Source of the DNA: Phycisphaerales bacterium PN19_bin_20 | Lineage (GTDB): Bacteria; Planctomycetota; Phycisphaerae; Phycisphaerales; UBA1924 | NCBI GenBank assembly: GCA_021173225.1 | Contig: JAJOLK010000003.1 | Span: 141,418 to 205,417 of the forward strand | Direction of reading: 5' to 3' | Length of the DNA stretch: 64,000 bases | In this document: positions 1-8,603 of the stretch, piece after piece | Layout of the letters: every line of letters starts with the position of its first letter | How positions within the stretch are numbered: the stretch's first letter is position 1 | Program-made: the position numbers and the translations under genes | Notes under the pieces: model-generated | What the model saw: the letters and a program-made list of their open reading frames with translations, nothing else | The model's database searches: none | Told to the model about the DNA's origin: nothing

Positions 1-99
1 AACCTGATGGGCAAGGACTTCCTGGCGATCTCGGAGATCCTGCCGCCAGATGCGGTGGCGGTGTTCAAGCGTGTGCGGGACTGGTCGCCCCCGGCGTAA
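1..99 (+). CDS. C-terminal end of a probable TssA/ImpA-family T6SS protein (partial)
   Basis: The frame is open from the first base and ends at TAA 97-99, giving the last 32 residues of a protein whose start lies outside the window. The visible tail contains LMGKDFLAISEILPPDAVAV. This resembles the end of TssA/ImpA proteins, which commonly finish with a short acidic-hydrophobic helix of the type L-M-x-x-D-F-x-x-I-x-x-x-L-x-P. The gene sits immediately upstream of tssB and tssC in the same orientation, the usual place for tssA, the protein that caps and organises sheath assembly at the baseplate. The family call rests on a very short segment plus context and is therefore tentative. Confidence 0.45.
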   Translation, partial: NLMGKDFLAISEILPPDAVAVFKRVRDWSPPA

Positions 100-258
100 G
101 GCCGCGGGCTAGGTTGGTGGGCTGGTGATGTCTGTGCCGGGTAGATGGGGCCAGTTCGGTGCGGCTGGCCCGGCGAGCGGGTAGTGTTGGCGACGGTCGG
201 TCGAATGAACCAATTCGGGTTGGGCCCCCGTGGCCCCAAGCCCGCAACGAGGACGACT

Positions 259-774
259 ATGAGCAAATCAGGCCAAAAGTTCATCCAGCGTAACCGGGCC
301 CCGCGCGTGCAGATCGAGTACGACGTCGAGGTCTACGGCTCGCCCAAGAAGGTCAATCTCCCGTTTATCATGGGCGTGATGGCCGATCTCTCGGGCAAGC
401 CCGTCGAGGAGCTACCCGAGGTCGGCAACCGCAAGTTTCTTGAGATCGACGTCGACAACTTCGACGAGCGGATGAAGAGCATGAAGCCGCGGGTTGCCTT
501 CGTGGTGCCCAACACGCTCACGGGCCAGGGCAACCTGCCGGTCGATATCACCTTCGACAAGCTCGAGGACTTCTCGCCGGCCGCCGTCGCCAGGAAGGTC
601 GACAGCCTGCGCAAGATGCTCGAGGCCCGCACGCAGCTCTCCAACCTGCTGTCGTACATGGACGGGAAATCGAAGGCCGAAGAGCTGCTGGACAAGGTCC
701 TGAAGGACCCGACGCTGCTGAAGTCGATCGCGGCAACCCCGAAGGCGGGCGATGAGCAGAAGGAGGGTCAGTAA
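259..774 (+). CDS. tssB: T6SS contractile sheath small subunit TssB
   Basis: A 171-residue protein of the TssB/VipA family. With TssC it builds the contractile sheath that propels the Hcp tube in type VI secretion, in the cytoplasm. The N-terminus has the family signature RAPRVQIEYDVEVYGSPKKV followed by a phage-sheath-like segment (LPFIMGVMADLSGK), and a DNFDERM segment lies near residues 70-77. The frame is open upstream to 145. ATG 259 is chosen because GAGGA at 249-253 is a good ribosome site and because TssB proteins begin about 15 residues before the PPRVQ-like motif. tssC starts 3 bases after the stop, so the two are almost certainly translated together. Confidence 0.93.
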   Translation: MSKSGQKFIQRNRAPRVQIEYDVEVYGSPKKVNLPFIMGVMADLSGKPVEELPEVGNRKFLEIDVDNFDERMKSMKPRVAFVVPNTLTGQGNLPVDITFDKLEDFSPAAVARKVDSLRKMLEARTQLSNLLSYMDGKSKAEELLDKVLKDPTLLKSIAATPKAGDEQKEGQ

Positions 775-776
775 GT

Positions 777-2267
777 ATGAGCCAGGCAAACACCCAGACG
801 GCCCTCGCGGGGGTCAAGGTCGGTGAAAGTGATCTTTCTTCTCTTCTCAAGGGCGGGCTGAAGCCCAAGACGGTCGAGGCGCAAACCGAGATCGAGCGTG
901 CCGTCCGCACGCTCGCAGAGGTCGCGCTGGCCGACGTGGCGCTGGTTGGCGATGACGTGATCAAGTCGATCCAGGCTATGATCGCCTCGATCGACAAGAA
1001 GCTTGGCGAGCAGCTCAACTTGATCATGCACCACGACGACTTCCGCAAGCTGGAAGCTTCGTGGCGCGGGCTCTCTTACCTGGTCAAGAACACCGAGACC
1101 GACGAGACCCTCAAGATCCGCGTCCTGAACATCACCAAGAAGGAAATCGGCAAGACCCTGGCCCGCTTCAAGGGCGCCGCCTGGGATCAAAGCCCGCTGT
1201 TCAAGAAGCTTTACGAGGACGAGTACGGCTCTCCCGGCGGGCACCCCTACGGCGCCATCATCGGCGACTACCAGTTTGACCACACCGCCCCAGATGTCGA
1301 GCTGCTGCAGGGCATGTCCCAGATCGCCTCCGCGGCGCACGCGCCCTTCCTGGCCGCCGCCGCGCCAACGCTGATGAACATGGACTCTTGGCAGGAGCTG
1401 GGCGACCCACGCGACCTGACCAAAATCTTCCAGAGCGCCGAGTACGCGCCGTGGCGCAGCCTCCGCTCGAGCGAGGACGCCCGCTACCTCGGGCTGTGCA
1501 TGCCCCGCTTCCTTGCCCGCCTGCCCTACGGGTCCAAGACCAACCCCGTCGATGAGTTCACGTTTGAGGAAGATACCGACGGCAAGGCCCACGACAAGTA
1601 CGTCTGGTCCAACGCGGCCTTCGCGATGGGCGTGAACATCACCCGCTCGTTCAAGAACTACGGGTGGTGTGCCAACATCCGCGGGACTGAGAGCGGCGGC
1701 ATCGTCGAGAGCCTCCCATGCCACACCTTCCCTAGCGATGACGGCGGGGTGGACATGAAGTGCCCCACCGAGATCGCCATCACCGACCGCCGCGAGGCCG
1801 AGCTGGCCAAGAACGGCATGATGCCCTTGAGCCACTACAAGAACACCGACTACGCCGTCTTCATGGGCGCGCAGTCGCTCCAGAACCCGCAGGAATATCA
1901 GGACGCCGACGCAACGGCCAACGCGCGCCTCAGCGCCCGCCTGCCCTACATGTTCGCTGTCAACCGCTTCGCCCACTACCTCAAGTGCATGGTCCGCGAC
2001 AAGATCGGCTCGTTCAAGGAGCGCTCCGACATGGAGAAGTTCCTCAACGACTGGATCGCGCAGTTCGTGACTGTTGACCCCAACGCCAGCGAAGAGGTCA
2101 AGGCCCGCTACCCACTCGCCGCCGCCCAGGTTGAAATTGCCGAGGTCCCCGGCAACCCGGGCTACTACACCTCGCGGTTCTACCTCCGCCCGCACTACCA
2201 GCTCGAGGGCCTGACGGTCTCGCTCCGCCTGGTCTCCAAGCTGCCCTCGGTCAAGAAGGGCGGCTAA
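777..2267 (+). CDS. tssC: T6SS contractile sheath large subunit TssC
   Basis: A 496-residue protein, the usual length for TssC/VipB/EvpB-family proteins. It is the large sheath subunit and carries the handle and gp18-like domains. Recognisable segments include the LMHHDDFRKLEASWRGL-type region near residues 85-100, YGAIIGDYQFDH near 155, the MPRFLARLPYG segment near 240, and the C-terminal RFYLRPHYQLEGL region typical of TssC. It begins 3 bases after tssB. A GC-rich hairpin follows the stop (2318-2346), which separates this pair from hcp. Nothing unusual is seen in length or motif content. Confidence 0.95.
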   Translation: MSQANTQTALAGVKVGESDLSSLLKGGLKPKTVEAQTEIERAVRTLAEVALADVALVGDDVIKSIQAMIASIDKKLGEQLNLIMHHDDFRKLEASWRGLSYLVKNTETDETLKIRVLNITKKEIGKTLARFKGAAWDQSPLFKKLYEDEYGSPGGHPYGAIIGDYQFDHTAPDVELLQGMSQIASAAHAPFLAAAAPTLMNMDSWQELGDPRDLTKIFQSAEYAPWRSLRSSEDARYLGLCMPRFLARLPYGSKTNPVDEFTFEEDTDGKAHDKYVWSNAAFAMGVNITRSFKNYGWCANIRGTESGGIVESLPCHTFPSDDGGVDMKCPTEIAITDRREAELAKNGMMPLSHYKNTDYAVFMGAQSLQNPQEYQDADATANARLSARLPYMFAVNRFAHYLKCMVRDKIGSFKERSDMEKFLNDWIAQFVTVDPNASEEVKARYPLAAAQVEIAEVPGNPGYYTSRFYLRPHYQLEGLTVSLRLVSKLPSVKKGG

Positions 2268-2317
2268 ACCGGCACCCCTGGCCGGGCAGCCCGTGGGCAC
2301 GCCCACGACACTTCCAA

Positions 2318-2350
2318 GGCCCCGGCCCGCCACGCGGACCGGGGTCTTTA
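2318..2350 (+). terminator. Candidate terminator hairpin after tssC
   Basis: GGCCCCGG (2318-2325) pairs with CCGGGGTC (2339-2346) around a 13-base loop, with one G-U pair, followed by TTTA. A second perfect stem, CGTGGGC/GCCCACG, lies at 2292-2307. The T-run is short, so termination may be partial. That would allow hcp to be read both from tssBC and from its own promoter. Confidence 0.45.
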
Positions 2351-2521
2351 CTTTGCATCTTCGCGCCCGTCCGCACCCGCGCCCCGCGCTGGCCCTCGCG
2401 CCGGCCCTCGCGCTGAGCGGGTGAAAATTCCCGGATTGATCGCGCAACACCTGGCCGCCGCGGGCTGAGAACATGCCAGCGGCTCACTTCGAGCCGACAA
2501 ACGACCTGTAAGGAGCTTCCT

Positions 2522-3013
2522 ATGGCCTTTGACGTATTCATCAAGATCGACAACGCACCCGGTGAGAGCACTGACGACAAGCACGCAGCGTGGGTCGAGG
2601 TCCAGAGCTACTCGCTCGGCGTGGTCCAGAGCGGCGGCGGCTCGGCCAGTGACGCCGGCGGCCAGTCCGGCGGGCGCGCTGACTTCTCCGACTTCAGCTT
2701 CAGCCACGCGCTCGACAAGGCCTCGCCCAAGCTCGCCTTCTTCTGCGCCAACGGCACGCCGGTGAAGAACATCCTCATCGAGCTCTGCCGCTCCACCGGC
2801 GACAAGAGCAAGTACATGGAGTACAAGTTTACCGACTGCATGGTCAGCAGCGTGCAGTCCAGTGGCGCCGGCGGGTCCGAAGTCCCTACCGAGAACGTCA
2901 CCTTCCGCTACTCAAAGATCGAGTGGACCTACACCGAGTACGACAAGAAGACCAACGCCAAGAAGGGCGACATCAAGCAGTTCTGGGATCGCGGCGTCAA
3001 CAAGGGCGGCTAA
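2522..3013 (+). CDS. hcp: T6SS tube protein Hcp
   Basis: A 163-residue Hcp1-family protein. Hcp hexamers stack into the inner tube of the type VI apparatus and are exported. It begins MAFDVFIKIDN and contains the family's central SYSLGVVQ and FSFSHALDKASPKL segments, then C-terminal TENVTFRYSKIEWTYTEYD. AGGAG at 2511-2515 lies 6 bases before ATG 2522, a strong ribosome site. It is 254 bases downstream of tssC behind a hairpin, so it can be expressed separately, which fits the high amounts of Hcp needed. Other T6SS genes must lie left of the window or elsewhere. Confidence 0.95.
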   Translation: MAFDVFIKIDNAPGESTDDKHAAWVEVQSYSLGVVQSGGGSASDAGGQSGGRADFSDFSFSHALDKASPKLAFFCANGTPVKNILIELCRSTGDKSKYMEYKFTDCMVSSVQSSGAGGSEVPTENVTFRYSKIEWTYTEYDKKTNAKKGDIKQFWDRGVNKGG

Positions 3014-3348
3014 ACCGCCCCGCGGCTCCAACCCCTCACGCCTGCAAACTCCACCGGTCGAGCGGCAAACCCGCACGCCCGGTTTTTCTTTGGTGCCCGC
3101 GAGCCATACCGGTACACGCGGGAGATTTTCAATCTGGCTTCTGGTCTTCCAAGAGGCGAAATTCCAACCCACCATCGGACCACAGGCCTGGCGCACGCCC
3201 GCCGTGCCCTGCACCGTTCGAAACTTGCCCAACCCACCCCCGGCGCGTCCCAACACACACCGATCGGCGCGGCGGGAGGCCAGCCTCGGGCCAGTGTGAA
3301 TATCCTACCTAAGGCCGGTTCGCTACCGCGCCGCTATCCTCACGCCCT
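3014..3348. other. Intergenic region between hcp and sucD
   Basis: 335 bases with no credible gene. A weak terminator-like element, AAACC...GGTTTTT, lies near 3067-3088 and could end the hcp transcript. Candidate open frames here have shadow-like composition, and no conserved domain is recognisable. A sucD promoter is expected near 3300-3345 but no convincing -35/-10 pair was identified. Confidence 0.5.
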
Positions 3349-4362
3349 ATGGCCATCCTCGTTGACGCAACCACACGCGTGATCTGTCAGGGCATCACCG
3401 GCGACTACGGCGCCCAGCACACACGCGGCTGCCTGCACTACGGCACCAAGCTGGTCGGGGGCGTCACGCCCGGCAAGGGCGGCACCAAGGACGCCAACGG
3501 GCTCCCGATCTTCAATACCGTCCGTGACGCCGTCCGCGCCACCGGCGCTACCGCCACGATGATCTTCGTCCCGCCCCCGTTCGCCAGCGACGCGATCCTC
3601 GAAGCCGCCGACGCCGGGATCACGCTGATCTGCGCCATCACCGAGGGGATCCCGGTCCAAGACATGATCAAGGTCCGCGCGACGCTTGACGCGCTCAACG
3701 CCGCCCACAACGGCGCGGGCGTCAGATCAGCCATGGGCGTCAGTGACCCGCGCCCAACCAACCGCAAGGTCTTGCTCGTCGGGCCCAACTGCCCGGGCGT
3801 GATCACCCCAGGGCCCAAGACCGGCGGCGGCACCGGCCCGAGCGACCCATACACCACCGCCGGCTGCAAGATCGGGATCATGCCCGGGTACATCCACACG
3901 CACGTCAGTCAGAGCAAGCGCATGAAGGCCGTCGGCATCGTCAGCCGCTCGGGCACGCTGACGTACGAGGCCGTCTGGCAGACCAGCGCGTTAGGCCTGG
4001 GCCAGAGCACGTGCGTGGGCATCGGCGGCGACCCCGTCCGCGGGCTCAACCACGTTGACATCATGCAGATGTTCAACGACGACCCCGACACGCACGGGAT
4101 CATGATGATCGGCGAGATCGGCGGGAGCGACGAGATCGACGCCGCCCGGTACATCAAGGCCAACATCACCAAGCCGGTCGCCGCGTTCATCGGCGGGCGC
4201 ACCGCGCCCCCGGGCCGCCGCATGGGCCACGCCGGCGCGATCATCGGCGGCGCTGACGACACCGCCGACGCCAAGATCACCGCGCTCAAGGCCGCGGGCG
4301 TAACTGTCGCTATGAGCCCCGCCGATATGGGCAAGGCCATGGTCGAGGCGATGGGGCTCTAG
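3349..4362 (+). CDS. sucD: Succinyl-CoA ligase alpha subunit (SucD), enlarged
   Basis: A 337-residue alpha subunit of succinyl-CoA synthetase, which makes succinate and ATP or GTP from succinyl-CoA in the TCA cycle. The N-terminal CoA-binding fold ([20 protein letters not shown]) and the phosphohistidine loop [13 protein letters not shown] near residues 287-299 are both present, the His being the residue phosphorylated during catalysis. The protein is about 45 residues longer than typical SucD (about 290). The extra length lies in two Gly/Pro/Asn-rich insertions at roughly residues 116-137 and 154-173, flanking the conserved VGPNCPGVI. No sucC is adjacent, although the two are normally paired. 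Confidence 0.93.
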   Translation: MAILVDATTRVICQGITGDYGAQHTRGCLHYGTKLVGGVTPGKGGTKDANGLPIFNTVRDAVRATGATATMIFVPPPFASDAILEAADAGITLICAITEGIPVQDMIKVRATLDALNAAHNGAGVRSAMGVSDPRPTNRKVLLVGPNCPGVITPGPKTGGGTGPSDPYTTAGCKIGIMPGYIHTHVSQSKRMKAVGIVSRSGTLTYEAVWQTSALGLGQSTCVGIGGDPVRGLNHVDIMQMFNDDPDTHGIMMIGEIGGSDEIDAARYIKANITKPVAAFIGGRTAPPGRRMGHAGAIIGGADDTADAKITALKAAGVTVAMSPADMGKAMVEAMGL

Positions 4363-4440
4363 CCGAACAACCCGGGCAACTCCGGCGCGCCGGCGAGCGG
4401 CGGAGCGGGCGCATCGGGCGGAGGGGTGCAGAGGCGCGCG

Positions 4441-5637
4441 TCAGCCGTCCCATCCGCCGGGCCCGCGGATGGCGTCGATGATCTCGCGCGGCATGAAGAC
4501 CTTCCCGAGCCGCAGGTGGTCGAAGGGCTCTTCGAGCACGCCCTGACGCACCAGCGCGTCCACATGCTGGCGAGCGGACGCATAGGTGACCTTCAGCAGC
4601 TTTGCGGCCCAAGGGATGGTCATCACTTGATAGATGAACACGAAGTCGATGAGCTGTTGGGGGAGCTGGCTTCTCCGCTTGCCGATGAGCCCCTCTCGGT
4701 ACTTTCCCATCAGCCCGATCAATCGCTGGGCACGTGCCAGGTCCGACTGGGCCTGCTCGGCGAGCGCTGAGCAGAAATAGCTAAGCCATCGGTCCCAGTC
4801 CCCGTGGGTGCTGACCCGCAGAAGGCCGTCGTAGTACTCGTCGCGATGGTCATAAACCCACTCGCTGATATTGCAGACCGGATGCGTGAGGTACCCCTCT
4901 TTGACTGGAGCAATGGTGACCAGCGCCCGGCCAAGCCGCCCGTTGCCGTCATCAAACGGATGGATAGTCTCAAACTGGTAGTGCTCTAGGCCAAGGCGTA
5001 GTAGCGTGGGCCACGAGGCCCCGTCACCCCGGAGATTTGCAAAGTGCTCCCAGGCCTCCAGGCAGTCGTTGAGGTGTGTTGGTGGCGGCGGGACGAACCG
5101 CGCGTGCTCGAAGCCGCGCGACCGGTCTCCTATGCAGACCTGCGACACCCTGAACTCCCCCGGCCTGAGCTTGGGATCTTCGATTAACACCTTGTGCATC
5201 TCGCGAATCAACGCCCGCCCGATCGGCCAACTGGCAGCGAGCCCCGCCTCGATCATCGCGACGTTCCGGCCGACCTCACTCTCTTGGGTGTCCCCGCCCT
5301 TGGGTGCAAGGCCGGCCAGCGCAACCTGGTCAAGAGTTGCGAAGGTATTCTCGATCCGGCTCGATGCCTGGGCCTCGCGGGCGCGCAGCGCGGAGAGCAG
5401 CACTGTTGGCGAAGGCAGGTGCCCCAAGATGCTGTCCAGGCGCGCTAATTTGATTGTCGCGGCTTCGAGTTTTTGGTAGAGCCGTCCTGTCAGAGCGATC
5501 CGGTCCAGGCGAGGGGGCAGGTCTGCCGGCACGAACGCCAAGCCAGCTCTCGCCATCGCCTTTCCCCCGAGATTCTCGGAAAAGCTCGTGGCCACGAGCT
5601 TGCCAGGCGACTCGGGTTGGAAGTCGGTCGATCTCAT
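4441..5637 (-). CDS. Fic-family AMP-transferase with N-terminal inhibitory motif and C-terminal winged helix
   Basis: A 398-residue Fic protein. Fic enzymes transfer AMP from ATP to hydroxyls of target proteins. The catalytic motif HPFDDGNGRLGR at residues 226-237 is complete, including the catalytic His. The self-inhibitory helix motif SSRIEN lies at residues 92-97, before the Fic core, which is the class II arrangement. The C-terminal roughly 60 residues (IPWAAKLLKVTYASARQHVD...) look like a winged helix DNA-binding domain, as in the Fic/DUF4172-like family. It stands alone and is convergent with sucD. An inverted repeat overlaps a candidate promoter about 60 bases upstream (5694-5715), consistent with autoregulation. 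The target is unknown. Confidence 0.9.
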   Translation of the reverse strand: MRSTDFQPESPGKLVATSFSENLGGKAMARAGLAFVPADLPPRLDRIALTGRLYQKLEAATIKLARLDSILGHLPSPTVLLSALRAREAQASSRIENTFATLDQVALAGLAPKGGDTQESEVGRNVAMIEAGLAASWPIGRALIREMHKVLIEDPKLRPGEFRVSQVCIGDRSRGFEHARFVPPPPTHLNDCLEAWEHFANLRGDGASWPTLLRLGLEHYQFETIHPFDDGNGRLGRALVTIAPVKEGYLTHPVCNISEWVYDHRDEYYDGLLRVSTHGDWDRWLSYFCSALAEQAQSDLARAQRLIGLMGKYREGLIGKRRSQLPQQLIDFVFIYQVMTIPWAAKLLKVTYASARQHVDALVRQGVLEEPFDHLRLGKVFMPREIIDAIRGPGGWDG

Positions 5638-5671
5638 CTTGGTGGGCTTGAGTCCACTGAAGGCTCGTCGC

Positions 5672-5715
5672 AGTGTAGCTAATCGACGATAGGTACAACA
5701 CGCTTAGCGTGTGTA
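5672..5715 (-). promoter_or_regulatory. Candidate fic promoter with overlapping palindromic operator
   Basis: The perfect inverted repeat ACACGC-TTA-GCGTGT occupies 5698-5712, flanked by TACA (5694) and TGTA (to 5715). On the minus strand TTGTAC followed 15 bases later by TACACT resembles -35 and -10 boxes pointing at the fic start (5637), and the palindrome overlaps the -35 side. The Fic protein carries a C-terminal winged-helix-like domain, so autoregulation is plausible. This is inference from arrangement only. Confidence 0.35.
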
Positions 5716-5786
5716 TACCCGAAGTACAACGGCCGCACTCTTAAGGGAGATTGGCAGACGACATCAGGTGCGCAAATACCGCCCAT

Positions 5787-7061
5787 TTACCCCCTCTTCA
5801 CCGCATTTTTACCAAACTTCTTCACGATCGCGTCGGTCGCGGCGTCCAGCCGCGCCTGTCGGGTCTGGGACGTCTGGTCAGTCGCGGGCTTCGTGATCGA
5901 TCGTCCGTCGTTTGGAGTTGACAATTGGCCGAACAGATCCAATTGCGTGCCGATCGTGCCGTCGGAGAGGTCCGTGGCAGTCACGCCAGTCAGGCGAAGC
6001 GAGCCGGGGCCGCTGCCGGGACCTGAGGTGCCCGTCCACCACGCGTCCAGAATCGCCCGGACCGCGAGCCAGATCGGCTCGGTGGCGTGAGTGGGCTGAG
6101 GCAGCGTGATGCTTCGGGTGTAGGTGGCAAAGTCTGGACGGCGGAAGGCGACGGTGAGTTGGCGGGCCCAGAGGTTGGCCTCGCGTAGCTCGCGGGCGAT
6201 GCGCTGGGCCTGATCAAGGAGTGCCGCGCGGGCCTGGTCTTTGGTGGTCAGGTCTTGGGTGAAGGTTTTGCTGCACCCGATGCTCTTGGCCTCGCGCACG
6301 GGGGTGATGCGGCGCGCGTCCTGCCCGTTGGCCATGGTCAGCCAGTCAAGGGCGTGCCGGCCGAAGGCGCGGGTGAGGGTGGGGGGGTCAACGGCGCGAA
6401 GGTCGGCGACGGTGCGGACGCCGAGCTTGGCGAGCTTTGCGCGGGCGGCATCGCCAATGCCGCGGATCACGCCAACGTCCATCGGTGCGAGCAGCGTGGG
6501 CGCTTGGGCGGAGCTGATGGCGCGCAGGCCGTCGGGCTTGTCGATGTCGCTGGCGAGCTTGGCGAGAAACTTGTTGTCGGCGACGCCGACGCTGGCGACG
6601 AGCTGGGTCTCGGTGAGCACGGCGTGCTTAAGCGCCGCGCCGAGCTTCAGGCCGACGTCCAGCAGGTTGTCGGGCTCGGTGTGTGCGGGCGCGGGCGAGC
6701 CCAGTGCGCTGAGCGCGGCGCGCCAACTGCTAGTACAGTCGAGGTAGGCCTCGTCGATGCTGACGGGCTCGAGCTCGGGGCTGAAGCGCTCAAAGATCAA
6801 GCGGAGCTTGCGGCTCTCCTGGCTGTAGACATCGATGCGCGGCTTGACGACGACGGCGTGCGGGCACAGGCGCAGGGCCTGGGCCATGGGCATGGCGCTT
6901 TTGCAGCCAAAGACGCGGGCCTGATAGCTGGCGGTGGTGACGACGCCGCGCCCGCTGGTGCCGCCAACGAGCAGTGGCTTCCCGCGCAGGGCTGGGTTGT
7001 CGCGCTGCTCGACGGCGGCGTAGAACGCGTCCATATCAACGTGGAGGATCAGGCGTGCCAC
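5787..7061 (-). CDS. dinB: DNA polymerase IV (Y-family, DinB)
   Basis: A 424-residue Y-family translesion polymerase. The metal-binding acidic residues are visible in HVDMDAFYAAVE (D9 and D11) and in SIDEAYLD (D103, E104). The fingers segment TTASYQARVFGCKSAMPM and the thumb helix-hairpin-helix (GVIRGIGDAARAKLAKLGV) follow in the normal order, then the little-finger domain. The start is a GTG at 7061. The gene lies only 22 bases after the stop of the upstream hypothetical gene, so the two are probably one transcript. The last roughly 60 residues are Thr/Gln/Arg-rich and less conserved. No LexA-like box was identified. Confidence 0.95.
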   Translation of the reverse strand: MARLILHVDMDAFYAAVEQRDNPALRGKPLLVGGTSGRGVVTTASYQARVFGCKSAMPMAQALRLCPHAVVVKPRIDVYSQESRKLRLIFERFSPELEPVSIDEAYLDCTSSWRAALSALGSPAPAHTEPDNLLDVGLKLGAALKHAVLTETQLVASVGVADNKFLAKLASDIDKPDGLRAISSAQAPTLLAPMDVGVIRGIGDAARAKLAKLGVRTVADLRAVDPPTLTRAFGRHALDWLTMANGQDARRITPVREAKSIGCSKTFTQDLTTKDQARAALLDQAQRIARELREANLWARQLTVAFRRPDFATYTRSITLPQPTHATEPIWLAVRAILDAWWTGTSGPGSGPGSLRLTGVTATDLSDGTIGTQLDLFGQLSTPNDGRSITKPATDQTSQTRQARLDAATDAIVKKFGKNAVKRG

Positions 7062-7083
7062 GGGCGATCTTTGGCGTCGCGGT

Positions 7084-7854
7084 CTAGCGCTGATGCTTGC
7101 GGGGGCGGAGCAGAGCGGCGAAGAGCCCGATCAGCGCGGTGATGAACATCACGCCGAGTCCGGCCAGTAGGGCGACGCGGGCGGGCGCTCTGAGCAAGAC
7201 CAGCGCGAGTGAGAGAGCGCCGCCGGCGATGATGGCAATCAGCGCCGGGCGCGCGTAGCGGAGCACGGCCCCGCTCAGGCGCGCGGGGTTCAAGGCCGAG
7301 CGGTCACGTCCGGCGGCAGAAGAGGCGTCATCGCCGCGCTGGTCGCCATCGTCCTCGGCGCCGCGCTGTGTTTGCTGGTCACGGGCGAGGCGCAGGCGGC
7401 GGACGGCGGACTTGCGGGTAGCCTGCTGGTTGCCGGGTGCCTGCTCTGGCGGACGCGCGCCGTTGGTACCTGTGCTGCGCGGACGACCATTGGCGGCGTG
7501 GTCGTTGTGCGCCTGTTGGTCGTAGGGCGGGTCATCATGGGGCTGCACGTGCGCCTCGGTGTCAACCGGGTTGGGCATGTCGGCGGCGCTGACGCGCTGC
7601 CAATGCACGCTTTTCCAGTCGATTTCTTGCATGTCAAGGCGGAGGTGCTCGAGGATCAGGCGTGCGCGGAGCAGATCGCGGCGAAACACGACCACGCGCG
7701 CGGCACCGGGGGCCTCGGCGCGAAAGCCGGCCATGGTCCCGCCCATGACCTGGGCGCTGACGCCGCGGGCCCGCAGGGCTGTAGCGACGGCCTCGGCGGC
7801 GAACTCGGCCTCGAAGCTCGCAAGGTCAACCAGGGTGTTTGAGACGTCCGCCAC
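7084..7854 (-). CDS. Membrane-anchored protein with N-terminal DUF2007-like domain
   Basis: A 256-residue protein with a GTG start. The N-terminal roughly 75 residues (VDLASFEAEFAAEAVATALR...AARVVVFRRDLLRARLIL) resemble the small putative signal-transducing DUF2007 fold. A polar, low-complexity linker (about 100-185) rich in Asp, Gln and Arg follows. The C-terminus has two hydrophobic helices at about residues 203-220 and 228-245 and a basic tail. It is the first gene of a probable operon with dinB and is divergent from the secreted protein at 7920, with 65 bases between. The function is unknown. Confidence 0.75.
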   Translation of the reverse strand: MADVSNTLVDLASFEAEFAAEAVATALRARGVSAQVMGGTMAGFRAEAPGAARVVVFRRDLLRARLILEHLRLDMQEIDWKSVHWQRVSAADMPNPVDTEAHVQPHDDPPYDQQAHNDHAANGRPRSTGTNGARPPEQAPGNQQATRKSAVRRLRLARDQQTQRGAEDDGDQRGDDASSAAGRDRSALNPARLSGAVLRYARPALIAIIAGGALSLALVLLRAPARVALLAGLGVMFITALIGLFAALLRPRKHQR

Positions 7855-7919
7855 GCTGTGAGGTTAGGGGTGGTGGCGAGTGGGGAGCGCCGCTAGCGTT
7901 GCCGACCTGGGAGGTGTGT

Positions 7920-8603
7920 GTGCGAACGAAGATTCGCAGCGTCGTGGTCGTTCTCGTGGCCTTTGCGTGGTGCGATGCCAGCATGGCGGAGCCAGCGGAG
8001 CAGGTGCCTCAGGCCGACCGCGTGCTCATCACGGACCAGGAAAACCTGGTTGACGGTTGGGCGCTGTTCCCGATCTTGAGGCAGCGCGGCCCGGAACTGC
8101 TTGAGGTGACTGAAGTGCTGGCGGTCGCGCCCGAGCAAGAGGCTTCAACGGCGCGGGTCACGGCGATTGTGTTCGAGCGTGATGCGGCGTCGCCCGGGAG
8201 GTGGCGCGGTGTGGGTTGGGCGCACCCGTACGGGCGCGACATCGCCCCGGCGATCGCCGCGCGCCACCGCGTCCAGAACCCCAAAAACCTGTTGTGCCGG
8301 TTCATTTTGTTCGAGAGCAAGCGCGAGGCGCAGCGGGTTGAGCCGCGGGCCATTGTCACGGGGCTGTTCGTTGATGACCCGGTCGCGCCGCTGCTTACCG
8401 GGGTGCGTAGTCGGCCCGGCGTGCTCGCGACGCTGGCGAGCGTTGGCTACCCGGCGGTGCCCTTGTGGGACCGGCTGGTGGAATCGGCGGGGCGGCTAGG
8501 TGACTCGACCATGTGGCATGAGGACGTGGTCAAGGCCGAGCCGGTCACGCCGGTTAAACCGCCTGCGATCAGGCCCGATGGACCCGTGATGCTCATCGAG
8601 TAG
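7920..8603 (+). CDS. Secreted hypothetical protein
   Basis: A 227-residue protein of unknown function. GTG 7920 is chosen as start because GGGAGG at 7909-7914 is correctly spaced and because it gives a clean signal peptide: a basic start (VRTKIR), the hydrophobic core SVVVVLVAFAW, and a likely cleavage near SMA-EP. The mature part has mixed alpha/beta composition without a domain I recognise, and ends in a Pro-rich segment. The frame is open upstream to 7839, but that extension overlaps the divergent gene's start and lacks a ribosome site. It may act in the cell envelope. Confidence 0.7.
   Translation: MRTKIRSVVVVLVAFAWCDASMAEPAEQVPQADRVLITDQENLVDGWALFPILRQRGPELLEVTEVLAVAPEQEASTARVTAIVFERDAASPGRWRGVGWAHPYGRDIAPAIAARHRVQNPKNLLCRFILFESKREAQRVEPRAIVTGLFVDDPVAPLLTGVRSRPGVLATLASVGYPAVPLWDRLVESAGRLGDSTMWHEDVVKAEPVTPVKPPAIRPDGPVMLIE

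Noticed and set aside
768..2474. Long minus-strand open frame antisense to tssC
   Set aside because: It has the Val/Gly/Ala/Arg-biased composition of antisense frames in GC-rich genes. The opposite strand is an unmistakable TssC.
4382..4393. CCGGCGCGCCGG palindrome between sucD and fic
   Set aside because: A 12-base GC palindrome is expected by chance in such GC-rich sequence. No T-run or regulatory context supports a function.
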